A stretch of DNA of 64,000 nt from Hydrogenophaga sp. PAMC20947 (lineage in GTDB: Bacteria; Pseudomonadota; Gammaproteobacteria; Burkholderiales; Burkholderiaceae_C): assembly GCF_004795855.1 (NCBI RefSeq), contig NZ_CP039252.1:4340001-4404000 (forward strand), read 5' to 3'. Position 1 is the stretch's first letter. Every line of letters begins with the position of its first letter. The translations under genes were made by a program, and so were the position numbers. The notes under the pieces were generated by a model. The model was given only the letters and a program-made list of their open reading frames with translations. It did not search any database and was not told where the DNA came from. This document shows, piece by piece, positions 29,001 to 35,876 of this stretch.

Positions 29001-29396
29001 TTCCGGGCTGTAGATGCGGGTGACACCGTAGTCTTGCAGCTCGCGAATTTCGGCTGGCACGATCACGCCACCGCCACCGCCGAACACTTTGATGTGTTCG
29101 CCGCCGCGTGCCTTCAAGAGATCGACCATGTACTTGAAGTACTCCACATGGCCGCCCTGGTATGAGCTGATGGCAATGCCCTGGGCGTCTTCCTGCAATG
29201 CGGCCGTGACCACTTCGTCCACCGAGCGGTTGTGGCCGAGGTGAATCACTTCTGCGCCCATGCCCTGCAAGATGCGCCGCATGATGTTGATGGCGGCGTC
29301 GTGGCCGTCAAACAGGCTGGCTGCGGTGACGAAGCGCACCTTGTTGGTGGGCCGGTAATTGGCCAGGGCTTTGTAGTCGGCAGAAAGCTGGGTCAT
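26061..29396 (-). CDS. icmF: Fused isobutyryl-CoA mutase (IcmF): B12 domain, G-protein chaperone and mutase in one chain
   Basis: Adenosylcobalamin-dependent isomerisation of isobutyryl-CoA and n-butyryl-CoA. The order is B12-binding domain first ([12 protein letters not shown], His32 as the cobalt ligand), a MeaB-like GTPase ([12 protein letters not shown] near 215), then the mutase barrel. Active-site residues fit IcmF rather than methylmalonyl-CoA mutase: Phe in YTAGTFAF near residue 600 and Gln in GQNTCIF near 759, where MCM has Tyr and Arg. About 1111 residues, the normal length. The start is the ATG at 29396. It is the only gene in its transcription unit, 78 bases downstream of the ppk2 stop region being on the same strand. 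Confidence 0.92.
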   Translation of the reverse strand: MTQLSADYKALANYRPTNKVRFVTAASLFDGHDAAINIMRRILQGMGAEVIHLGHNRSVDEVVTAALQEDAQGIAISSYQGGHVEYFKYMVDLLKARGGEHIKVFGGGGGVIVPAEIRELQDYGVTRIYSPEDGQRMGLAGMIGEMVMRCDQDITGYAPKNVAAIQGHSEMQWRALAQLITAVENGKAAPALLDAVRAQAADDKTPVLGITGTGGAGKSSLTDELIRRIRLDQSDALRIAVISIDPSRRKSGGALLGDRIRMNAISPWVPTELVSPGAGGGPDNRQRVFMRSLATREASSEISAALPDVLAACKVAGFDLIVVETSGIGQGDAAIVPHVSVPMYVMTPEFGAASQLEKIDMLDFAEFVAINKFDRKGAADALRDVSKQVQRNREAFTVMPDTMPVFGTMAARFNDDGVTALYQAIKIRLQALGLPLTEGKLPLANVRHSTNQTPIVPPARTRYLAEITDTVRGYKGRARAQARLAREVQQLTEASRMLAADKTHRPKASEAAMDLAKEREIRLDGDARKLLAQWPDMQKAYAGEEYVVKIRDKEIRTALTSKSLSGTVIRKVALPQFEDHGEILKWLMLDNVPGSYPYTAGTFAFKREGEDPTRMFAGEGDAFRTNKRFKLLSEGMPAKRLSTAFDSVTLYGNDPDPRPDIYGKVGNSGVSIATLDDMKVLYGGFDLCAPATSVSMTINGPAPSILAMFMNTAIDQNIEKFKTDNGREPTDTEAAKIRAWVLANVRGTVQADILKEDQGQNTCIFSTEFSLKVMGDIAQYFVHHDVRNFYSVSISGYHIAEAGANPISQLAFTLSNGFTFVEAYLARGMHIDDFAPNLSFFFSNGMDPEYTVLGRVARRIWAVAMKEKYGANERSQKLKYHVQTSGRSLHAQEIQFNDIRTTLQALIAIYDNCNSLHTNAFDEAITTPTEESVRRAMAIQLIINREWGLAKNENPNQGAFIIDDLTELVEEAVLAEFEKIADRGGVLGAMETGYQRGKIQDESMHYEMLKHTGEYPIVGVNTFRNPHGDEVMETLELARSTDDEKQSQLQRLKAFHEIHAAEAPAMLERLKHAVIHNANVFDVLMDAVRVCSLGQITGALFEVGGQYRRNM

Positions 29397-29474
29397 GGGT
29401 TTGTCTCTTGAGTTATCGGTGTGGATTCGATGGCGAATGCGATAGCGGGCCAAAGTGACGCAAAGCCGTTTCGG

Positions 29475-30377
29475 CTATTCAATGCGCATGCCTTTGAGGG
29501 CTGGGTCTTCGGGCGGAAAGCGCAGGTCCATGGCTTTCAGCGTGTCGCGCACGAGGGTGGCAATCATCAGGTTGCGGTGGGTCTTGGAGTCGGCGGGGAC
29601 CACGGTCCAAGGCGCCCAGGGCGTGCTGGTGGCGTTCAGCAGGTCTTCATACGCTTGCTGGTAGGCCTTCCACTGTTTGCGCACGGCGACATCTCCTTGG
29701 CTGAATTTCCAGTGTTTCTCGACGTTGTCGATGCGCTCTTGCAGCCGTTCCCGCTGCTCCTCAAAGCTGATGTGCAGCATGAACTTGAGGACCACGGTGC
29801 CAGTCTCCGTCAGCAGGCGCTCAAAATCGTTGAGGTGGGCGTAGCGCTGCGCGGTCTGCTCGGGGGTGATCCACTCGTTGACCACCGGCACAAGCACGTC
29901 TTCATAGTGGCTGCGGTTGAAGACCATGATTTCGCCCGCGCCGGGCATGCGCTGGTGGATGCGCCAGAGGTAATCGTGGTCGCGCTCGGTTTCGGTGGGG
30001 GCTTTCCAGCCCACCGTGTGCACGCCCAGCGGGCTGGTCTGGCTGAACACGCCGCGCACTGTGCCGTCTTTGCCTGCGGTATCCGTGCCCTGCAGCACGA
30101 TCAGCAACTTGTGGCGGCCATCGGCGAAAAACAGGTTTTGCAGGCCATCGATTTCGGTCGCCAGTGTCTGCACCAGCGCTTTGTCTTCATCCTTCTTGCC
30201 TTGAGACCAGGGCTTCTCGCCGGGTTTGAAGGTGTCCAGCGAAACGCGGTCTTTGGCCTTGCGATCGACACCCGCGCTCACCTCAACCTGCCAGTTGGCC
30301 CAAAGACTGCCTTTGGGCGCGCGGACCACTTTTTCCGGGGGGATCAGTGGTGGGGCATCCTTGCGGGCAGCTGGCAT
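29475..30377 (-). CDS. ppk2: Polyphosphate kinase 2 family protein
   Basis: Polyphosphate:nucleotide phosphotransferase of 300 residues. The P-loop is GTDTAGKDG at residues 97-105, with VFNRSHYEDVLV as the Walker B-like segment, and WKAPTETERDHDYLWRIHQ and WKFSQGD as PPK2 hallmarks. The one-domain length and N-terminal SLDTFKPGEKPWSQGKKDEDKA suggest the class that phosphorylates AMP/ADP from polyphosphate, but class needs a tree. The start is the ATG at 30377 with GAGGAG just upstream. A 24-base perfect palindrome lies 34 bases upstream of it. Confidence 0.88.
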   Translation of the reverse strand: MPAARKDAPPLIPPEKVVRAPKGSLWANWQVEVSAGVDRKAKDRVSLDTFKPGEKPWSQGKKDEDKALVQTLATEIDGLQNLFFADGRHKLLIVLQGTDTAGKDGTVRGVFSQTSPLGVHTVGWKAPTETERDHDYLWRIHQRMPGAGEIMVFNRSHYEDVLVPVVNEWITPEQTAQRYAHLNDFERLLTETGTVVLKFMLHISFEEQRERLQERIDNVEKHWKFSQGDVAVRKQWKAYQQAYEDLLNATSTPWAPWTVVPADSKTHRNLMIATLVRDTLKAMDLRFPPEDPALKGMRIE

Positions 30378-30410
30378 GGGGGTCTCCTCAAAGGCGGGCA
30401 CAGGTTTTTG

Positions 30411-30434
30411 ATTGACGTTTACGTAAACGTCAAT
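30411..30434. promoter_or_regulatory. Perfect 24-base palindrome upstream of ppk2
   Basis: The half-site ATTGACGTTTAC is followed directly by its exact reverse complement, giving 12-base arms with no spacer. The distance to the ppk2 ATG (34 bases) suits an operator over the promoter. The GACGTTTACGTAAACGTC core resembles sites I recall for the MerR-family regulator LiuR; that link is from memory and untested. No candidate regulator gene is adjacent. Confidence 0.7.
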
Positions 30435-30539
30435 TCGGAATCTTACCGCAGCCGACGTTGACTTGCCATGGGGTGGACCCGCATGCGGCACTTCAGCGCC
30501 ACCGCATGCGGGGGAGGGTGGCATCTGCGTCGGAGGTCG

Positions 30540-30583
30540 TTGCAGATCTTTGGCGCCACCTTCTAGAATACTTGAAGGGGTAT
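30540..30583 (+). promoter_or_regulatory. Promoter with CsoR/CstR-type operator for the persulfide operon
   Basis: A -35-like TTGCAG (30540-30545) and a -10-like TAGAAT (30564-30569) are 18 bases apart. Overlapping the -10 is ATACTTGAAGGGGTAT (30568-30583), an ATAC...GTAT dyad with a G-run, the style of site used by CsoR/CstR repressors. It sits about 60 bases before the regulator gene, implying autorepression. Confidence 0.55.
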
Positions 30584-30642
30584 GGTTTACATGCCCTCAG
30601 GCCGGGCGGTTTGAGCCCCCTTTGTTACTTTCAGGAACCACC

Positions 30643-30888
30643 ATGTCCACAGTCCATGACCCCGAACGCAAACGAGCCTTGGTGCTTCGCCTCAAACGTG
30701 TGGAGGGGCAATTGCGTGGCATCCAGAAACTGATTGAAACGGACACCGATTGTGAAAAAGTGGCCCAGCAATTGGCTGCTGCGCGCAAGGCTCTGGACAA
30801 GACCTTCTTTTCCATGATTGGTTGCATGATCGCCCAGGGTGATGTGCCCGCTGACGACGTGGCCGATATGCTCGCCCGTTTTTCCTGA
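30643..30888 (+). CDS. CsoR/FrmR-superfamily repressor, CstR-like persulfide sensor
   Basis: All-helical DNA-binding repressor of 81 residues. The family pattern is intact (RLKRVEGQLRGIQKLIE, then DCEKVAQQLAAARKALD). It keeps Cys37 and has Cys61 at the position where copper-binding CsoR has His; the third CsoR copper ligand is replaced by Gln65. The two-Cys arrangement is that of CstR, which senses persulfides. The next gene, 31 bases downstream, encodes a persulfide dioxygenase-rhodanese, which supports that reading. I start at the ATG at 30643; longer frames upstream run through the promoter. Confidence 0.82.
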   Translation: MSTVHDPERKRALVLRLKRVEGQLRGIQKLIETDTDCEKVAQQLAAARKALDKTFFSMIGCMIAQGDVPADDVADMLARFS

Positions 30889-30919
30889 GGGCCTCAAGGC
30901 CCGAACCCCGGAGACCGCC

Positions 30920-32035
30920 ATGAACCCGATCCAGTTGTTTGATACCGATTCCAGCACCTACACCTACATCGTCTTTGATCCCGATACCCGGGAAGCGGTC
31001 ATCATCGACCCGGTCGAAGAGCAGTTGCAAAGGGATCTGGAGGCCGTGCGGGAATACGGGCTCAAGGTGGTCTGGACGGTGGAGACCCATGCCCATGCCG
31101 ACCACATCACCAGCGCGGGTCAGCTGGCCGAGCTCCTCGGTGCGCGCACCGCCGCCCCTGCGGGCTGCGGCATTGGAACCGCCGGTGTGCAGCTGCAACA
31201 CGGCGATACGCTGGATTTTGGTGGCGAGGCGCTCGAAGCTTTGCACACGCCTGGCCACACCGCGGGCAGCATGAGCTTCGTCTGGCGGAATCATGTGTTC
31301 ACGGGCGACACCCTGCTGATCAACGGCTGTGGCCGCACCGACTTTCAGTCGGGCAGCTCGCATGACCTGTATCGCAGCCTCACTGAGGTGTTGTTCGCCT
31401 TGCCCGCCAGCACCAGCGTCTGGCCGGGGCACGACTACCAGGGCCGAACCCATTCCAGCATCGGACAGGAAAAGACCAGCAATGCGCGCGTGGCGGGCAA
31501 GACCGAGGCCGAATTTGTGGCGCTGATGGCCGCGCTCAATTTGCCCAAACCCCGTCGAATCGACGAGGCAGTCCCGGCGAACCTGAGTTCGGGCCTGCGC
31601 CACGACGCCGACGGCGCCTTGCTCATGCAGCCTCGACCCGTGTCGGCGGGCTATGCGGGCGATGTCTCACCACAGCTGGCCTGGCAATGGGTGCAGGCGG
31701 GCGAGGCCGTGATGGTCGATGTGCGCACCGACGCGGAGCGTGAGTGGGTGGGTCATGTGCCTGGCGCTCACGCGGTGGCGTGGAAGCAGTGGCCTGGCAT
31801 GGCCTTGAATCCCGGGTTTGATGCGGGCGTGCAGGCTGCGGTCGGCGCTGAGCAGAAGCTGGTGCTGTTGTGCCGCAGTGGTGTGCGTTCGATTGCGGCC
31901 GCACAGCGGGCGACCCAGCTGGGTCTGGAGGCCTACAACATTCTGGAAGGCTTTGAGGGCGATCCCGATGCGTCGGCCCACCGCGGCGAGCGCGGCGGTT
32001 GGCGGTTTCGGGGGCTGCCCTGGCGCCAGAACTGA
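30920..32035 (+). CDS. Persulfide dioxygenase-rhodanese fusion
   Basis: Oxidises glutathione persulfide to sulfite and moves sulfane sulfur, detoxifying sulfide. The N-terminal half is an ETHE1-type metallo-beta-lactamase with THAHADH at residues 56-62, LHTPGHTAGSMS and FTGDTLLINGCGRTDFQ, the last being typical of persulfide dioxygenases. The C-terminal third is a rhodanese with the catalytic loop CRSGVRS (Cys318). Length 371. The start is the ATG at 30920. It forms an operon with the CstR-like regulator, so it is likely induced by sulfide or polysulfide. Fusions of this type are known in Burkholderia. Confidence 0.9.
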   Translation: MNPIQLFDTDSSTYTYIVFDPDTREAVIIDPVEEQLQRDLEAVREYGLKVVWTVETHAHADHITSAGQLAELLGARTAAPAGCGIGTAGVQLQHGDTLDFGGEALEALHTPGHTAGSMSFVWRNHVFTGDTLLINGCGRTDFQSGSSHDLYRSLTEVLFALPASTSVWPGHDYQGRTHSSIGQEKTSNARVAGKTEAEFVALMAALNLPKPRRIDEAVPANLSSGLRHDADGALLMQPRPVSAGYAGDVSPQLAWQWVQAGEAVMVDVRTDAEREWVGHVPGAHAVAWKQWPGMALNPGFDAGVQAAVGAEQKLVLLCRSGVRSIAAAQRATQLGLEAYNILEGFEGDPDASAHRGERGGWRFRGLPWRQN

Positions 32036-32149
32036 GGGCAAAACCGGGTTAAACCGGTGTTCAGGCGTGGGATTCTGGCGCCATCCCGGGCCGAAAACGG
32101 GCCGCTTATCGGCTTCTTAGCCAGATTCTTGAGCACAAAAGCAAACACG

Positions 32150-32169
32150 ACCTGTCAGCCCTGACAGGT
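32150..32169 (+). promoter_or_regulatory. lux-box-like 20-base dyad upstream of the cqsA-type gene
   Basis: ACCTGTCAGCCCTGACAGGT: perfect 9-base arms around a CC centre. Length, spacing and the ACCTG...CAGGT ends match the classic lux box bound by LuxR-type quorum-sensing regulators. Its centre is about 73 bases before the ATG at 32233; a TACGCA hexamer at 32184-32189 lies where a -10 would be for activation from a site at about -42. A LuxR-type gene is 3.7 kb away at 35877. Confidence 0.72.
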
Positions 32170-32232
32170 GGCGTGGGGTTTGTTACGCATTTCTTTTTTC
32201 AATGGGGTTTTCTATCCACTAAGGAAAACTCC

Positions 32233-33498
32233 ATGGAACTGCTTGAACTGACCCGTGAAAACACCCAAATCAACCCCGCTCTGTCCGCGCATCTGTGTGA
32301 CCGCATCGAGCGTGATTTCATCAAACGATGGAATGGCCCTTGGGGTGGTCGCTCCCTGGTTCATGGGCGTGATCCGGGCCCCAATTCGGTTCGGCTCAAC
32401 GGCAACGACTACCTGAACCTGACCGGCCGCCCCGAGATCGTTCAGGCCCAGTCGGAAGCCTTGCGCTCGGACACGGAGTTCGTGATCCAGTCGGGCTCGT
32501 TTTTGCTGGAAACCCACCCGGTGCGGGCTTTCGAAAAGAAGATGGCGAACTGGATTGGCAAAGACGATGGGGTGTTGTGCCAGTCGGGCTACGCGGCCAA
32601 CATGGGCCTGTTGCAGTGCATCGCAGACGCGCAGACCCCGGTTTACATGGACATGCTCGCCCACACCTCGTTGTGGGAGGGCGCGCGGCGCGCCGAGGCG
32701 CCGGTCCATCCGTTTCGCCACAACGATGTGGACCATCTGAGGCGCCTGATCGCCAAACACGGTGGCGGGCTGGTGGTTGTGGATTCGGTGTACAGCACCA
32801 CCGGTGCCATGGCGCCCCTGGTGGATCTTGTGGACGTTGCCGAAGCAGGGGGCTGCATGATTCTGGTGGACGAGTCGCATTCCCTGGGCACCCATGGGCC
32901 TGGTGGGGCGGGCTTGTGCGTGGCATTGGGCCTGTCGCACCGCGTGCACTTCGTCACCGCCAGCCTGGCCAAAGCCTTTGCCGGCCGGGCCGGATTCTTC
33001 AACATCCCGACCGGGCTGCGCAATTACATCCTGAGCACCAGCCACCACAACATTTTCAGCTCCTGTCTGTTGCCCCATGAGGTCGCAGGCCTGAGTACCA
33101 CGCTGGATGTGGTTCAGGGCTGTGATGTCGAACGGGAGCGGCTGCACCGCATCAGCCGCCAGATGCGCGAATCGTTCAGCGAACTGGGGTACCCGGTGCA
33201 CCAGGGCACGGAGCAGATCATCGCGCTGGAGGGGGGGACCGAGCCCGATACGCTGGTGCTGCGCGACCACCTGGAATCGCGCGACGTGTTTGGCGCGGTG
33301 TTTTGTGCGCCGGCCACCGCCCGCAACCGCACCATGGTGCGCCTGACGCTGAGCTCGGCCTTGACCGATGCCGAATTGGACCATGTGGCCCATGTGGCCC
33401 GGGAGATCGCACCTTTGGTCAAACCCTGGGAGTGGCCGCTGGCCCGGCGCGCGCGCAGCGCCCGGGTGCAGATCCCGGCTCAGGTTCAGGCGTCCTGA
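32233..33498 (+). CDS. cqsA: CqsA/LqsA-type alpha-hydroxyketone autoinducer synthase
   Basis: PLP-dependent alpha-oxoamine synthase that condenses an acyl-CoA with an amino acid-type donor to make the precursor of a quorum-sensing alpha-hydroxyketone. Compared from memory with Vibrio CqsA, many blocks agree: TSLWEGARRAEAPVHPFRHN (SLWEGAR is family-specific), VVVDSVYSTTGAMAPL, LVDESHSLGTHGPGGAG (Asp213, His216) and TASLAKAFAGRAG with the PLP Lys247. It lacks the motifs of 2-amino-3-ketobutyrate ligase or BioF partners. 421 residues; start at the ATG at 32233 with AAGGA 7 bases upstream. It overlaps the LqsR-like gene tail to tail by 13 bases, and a lux-box-like site lies upstream. Confidence 0.9.
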   Translation: MELLELTRENTQINPALSAHLCDRIERDFIKRWNGPWGGRSLVHGRDPGPNSVRLNGNDYLNLTGRPEIVQAQSEALRSDTEFVIQSGSFLLETHPVRAFEKKMANWIGKDDGVLCQSGYAANMGLLQCIADAQTPVYMDMLAHTSLWEGARRAEAPVHPFRHNDVDHLRRLIAKHGGGLVVVDSVYSTTGAMAPLVDLVDVAEAGGCMILVDESHSLGTHGPGGAGLCVALGLSHRVHFVTASLAKAFAGRAGFFNIPTGLRNYILSTSHHNIFSSCLLPHEVAGLSTTLDVVQGCDVERERLHRISRQMRESFSELGYPVHQGTEQIIALEGGTEPDTLVLRDHLESRDVFGAVFCAPATARNRTMVRLTLSSALTDAELDHVAHVAREIAPLVKPWEWPLARRARSARVQIPAQVQAS

Positions 33499-34472
33499 AT
33501 CGAGCGGGAGCCCTGCACTTCCAGAAAGTTGTGATACGGGTAGACGGGTTGCGCCAGATCGCTGTCTTCCAGGGGGAAGACCGCCCCCAACAGCAACCCG
33601 TCTTCTCCGACCGGAAACGCCTGGTTGGTGCGGATGGGACCACGAAGGTTCAGGTGTTGGTGCAGCTCCACCGCTGGCAATTGCAGTCCTTTGCCAATAT
33701 CGCGCATCCGATCGAGGGGGACGCCTGCCGAGCTGGCCAGATCGGTCAGGTCTTCCAGACCGGTGGTGGGCTCCAGTTGCAGCCATTCGCAGCGGCCCTG
33801 CGCCGTCAGGCCCAGCATGCCAAACGGTTCGCCAAGCACCACATACTCGATCCAGTTTTTCTGCGTATAGGCTTGCAGATCCCGCACCACGGACGGCACC
33901 TGCAGCAAAGACAGCTGGGCCGGTTGCAGCACGGCGCGCCACATGGTGTTGAGCCGTGGATGGGCCGCGTGGGCCAGTTTGGCCAATGCGGCCACCAGGC
34001 GGCCCGCGATGTCGGGGATCTGTTTGGCGATGAACTGGTCGATCAGGCCGCCGTTGAACGCCTGGATCGCAATTTGCTCGTCGGCCTGTCCGGTCAGGAG
34101 GATGCGCGAGCCCGGCCAGTCAAGCAGGGTGTTGAGCACCTTGAGCCCATCGGTGCCGGGCATCGCAAAGTCGACCACACAGGTCTGGGCGAACCGGTAA
34201 CGGGCTGTGTTGTTGGCCCAATACCGAAGGATCTGCGGCATCAGTGGCTGGCCCTGGCGCCAGCGCTCGATCATCTGCAGATGCAGTCCGGCGTCGGCCT
34301 CCCACCGGGCAGGCTCACCGTGCATGCGTTCGATGAACGTCGACGGGCGTGAATACATCTCGACCTGAAGGTGGGTGGGTACCACCATGCCCAGCATTTC
34401 AAGGTAATTGTGGTCATCGTCCAGGAACAGCGTGCAGCCTGAGCGGTGGTAAAGCGGGAGCGTGAGGGCCAT
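33486..34472 (-). CDS. lqsR: LqsR-like response regulator with an enlarged receiver domain
   Basis: Protein of 328 residues. The receiver features are present but spread out: LFLDDD at residues 15-20, a 55-70 residue insert (HGEPARWEADAGLHLQMIER region), then VVDFAMPGTDG with the putative phospho-acceptor Asp101, LLTG (Thr) and FIAK (Lys). The C-terminal 150 residues match no HTH that I recognise. A receiver with a late Asp and unusual output is what Legionella LqsR has (Asp108). It follows the kinase gene by 24 bases, so both are cotranscribed, and it faces the synthase gene. I rate the LqsR identity as likely but not certain. Confidence 0.7.
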   Translation of the reverse strand: MALTLPLYHRSGCTLFLDDDHNYLEMLGMVVPTHLQVEMYSRPSTFIERMHGEPARWEADAGLHLQMIERWRQGQPLMPQILRYWANNTARYRFAQTCVVDFAMPGTDGLKVLNTLLDWPGSRILLTGQADEQIAIQAFNGGLIDQFIAKQIPDIAGRLVAALAKLAHAAHPRLNTMWRAVLQPAQLSLLQVPSVVRDLQAYTQKNWIEYVVLGEPFGMLGLTAQGRCEWLQLEPTTGLEDLTDLASSAGVPLDRMRDIGKGLQLPAVELHQHLNLRGPIRTNQAFPVGEDGLLLGAVFPLEDSDLAQPVYPYHNFLEVQGSRSIQDA

Positions 34473-34496
34473 GAATGAATTCGATCGCGAAAGGGG

Positions 34497-35828
34497 TTAT
34501 GCACCGATTTCGGTGGACTGGTGCAGCGGGAGATCGACGATGAACACCGCACCCTCGTTGGGCTCTGAGTGCACACGGATGTGCCCATTGACGGTATCGA
34601 CCACGTTCTTGCAAAACGTTAATCCCAGGCCGCTGCCTACCCCTGTTTGCGTCGAGAAAAAGGGTTCAAATATCCGTTGTTGCTGGTCGTGGGAGATGCC
34701 CAGACCTTTGTCGGCCACCACCAGGCGGCCTTTGCCATGGTAAAGGCCAACCGTGACTCGCAAATCACCGGGCTCGGAGGCCCGGCTGGAGGCGGCCAGG
34801 GAATGCAGGGCATTTTTGAGCAGGTTGATGAGCATTTGGGCGAACAGCGCTCGCGAACCCATGATGCAGAAGTCGTGCAAGACCTGTACTTCCACACAGT
34901 CGCGTTCGCGTGAAGAGCGGTAGGGGAATTCTGCAATCACTTCGTGCACCAGTTCGGCCGCCTGGATCAAGGTCTTTTCGCGGGGCAGGCGCAGAAGCTG
35001 CGCGTTGGAAATCTGGGTGTCGATCTGGCGGTTCATGCTGCGCACCAGGTTTTGCAGCCGGTTGGCGAGTTCTTCGACCTTCTTGCTTTTGTTTTCCGGC
35101 ATGTCGTGCTGGGCCTGGTTGCGCAGCACGTCGCCCAGCAGGTCCACTGTGGCCAGGGGCGTGCGCAACTCATGGGCCATGACGCCCATGGTGCTCAGCA
35201 TGTTGAGCAGGCGAACCCGCCTGAGGTTGGCGCTGGAGAACCCCAGCAACATGCCCGTGCTCCAAGCAAAAAACATCACGACAACATGGTCTCCCGCCAA
35301 GGGCGGCGGCGTCAAGGCCACCGACTGGACCAGCAACCAGGCCATCAACGCGCCGGCGACGGTGCCAAGGGAGGCCAGACGCCAGTCGGTGAGATGGTAG
35401 TACACCAGGATCATGGCGCTCACACTGGCCAGCCAGACCGGGCTGGTGTCGTTGTTCCAATACATCCAGAAAAACAACACCGGCATCACCAGCCAGCAGA
35501 TCAGCGAAAAAATCCAGAGGGTCCGGGGCGCCAGGCAGTCTCGGGTGATCGAAGGCAGCAACAACACCAATCCTGAGGCCGCGGCGAGCACGCGCAACAC
35601 CCCACTTTCGTAGGGCTGGGGCATCAGAAAGCCCCAAATGGCGAAAAAAATCAAATTTCCGGCGAAAATCGCAGCACCTGCCCAACGCAGCCGTGCAGCG
35701 GATGGGTGCAAAATCGGGTCTAAGGGGGCCAGGACCACTTCGTCCAACACCCAGCGCTTCAATCTGGCTTTGGCGCTGTGTATCCACAAACGGTCCAACG
35801 ACAATATGTTCTCCTTGCAACATGGCAT
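34497..35828 (-). CDS. lqsS: LqsS/CqsS-like membrane sensor histidine kinase
   Basis: Multi-pass kinase of 443 residues. Six hydrophobic helices occupy about residues 48-190 with short loops, the CqsS/LqsS sensor layout, and there is no large periplasmic domain. The H-box is MAHELRTPLATVDLL with His219; N-box LINLLKNALHSLA, G-boxes VADKGLGI and GSGLGLTFCKNVVDTVNGH follow. It has no receiver at its C-terminus, like LqsS and unlike CqsS. A TTG at 35804 preceded by AAGGAG at 6 bases is a strong rival for the ATG at 35828, removing eight residues. It is divergent from the LuxR gene and followed by the LqsR-like gene. Confidence 0.82.
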   Translation of the reverse strand: MPCCKENILSLDRLWIHSAKARLKRWVLDEVVLAPLDPILHPSAARLRWAGAAIFAGNLIFFAIWGFLMPQPYESGVLRVLAAASGLVLLLPSITRDCLAPRTLWIFSLICWLVMPVLFFWMYWNNDTSPVWLASVSAMILVYYHLTDWRLASLGTVAGALMAWLLVQSVALTPPPLAGDHVVVMFFAWSTGMLLGFSSANLRRVRLLNMLSTMGVMAHELRTPLATVDLLGDVLRNQAQHDMPENKSKKVEELANRLQNLVRSMNRQIDTQISNAQLLRLPREKTLIQAAELVHEVIAEFPYRSSRERDCVEVQVLHDFCIMGSRALFAQMLINLLKNALHSLAASSRASEPGDLRVTVGLYHGKGRLVVADKGLGISHDQQQRIFEPFFSTQTGVGSGLGLTFCKNVVDTVNGHIRVHSEPNEGAVFIVDLPLHQSTEIGA

Positions 35829-35832
35829 TTTC

Positions 35833-35848
35833 CGGTCCTCGAGGATCG
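35833..35848. promoter_or_regulatory. Imperfect dyad between lqsS and the luxR-type gene
   Basis: CGGTCCTCGAGGATCG, with a perfect core TCCTCGAGGA (35836-35845) and one mismatch in the extended arms. It occupies the only 48 bases between the two divergent starts, so a protein bound here could control both. The regulator is not known; the LuxR-type protein is the obvious candidate. Confidence 0.4.
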
Positions 35849-35876
35849 TTGATGCCCACCTCTCTATTGTCGGCGC

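Noticed and set aside
30463..30642. Upstream extension of the CstR-like gene
   Set aside because: It would translate through the promoter and operator at 30540-30583; the ATG at 30643 gives the normal family length.
32233..33498. Reading the synthase as BioF or 2-amino-3-ketobutyrate ligase
   Set aside because: SLWEGAR, VDSVYSTTGAMAPL and the overall match to CqsA, plus the adjacent LqsR/LqsS-like genes, favour an autoinducer synthase. No biotin or threonine catabolism genes lie nearby.
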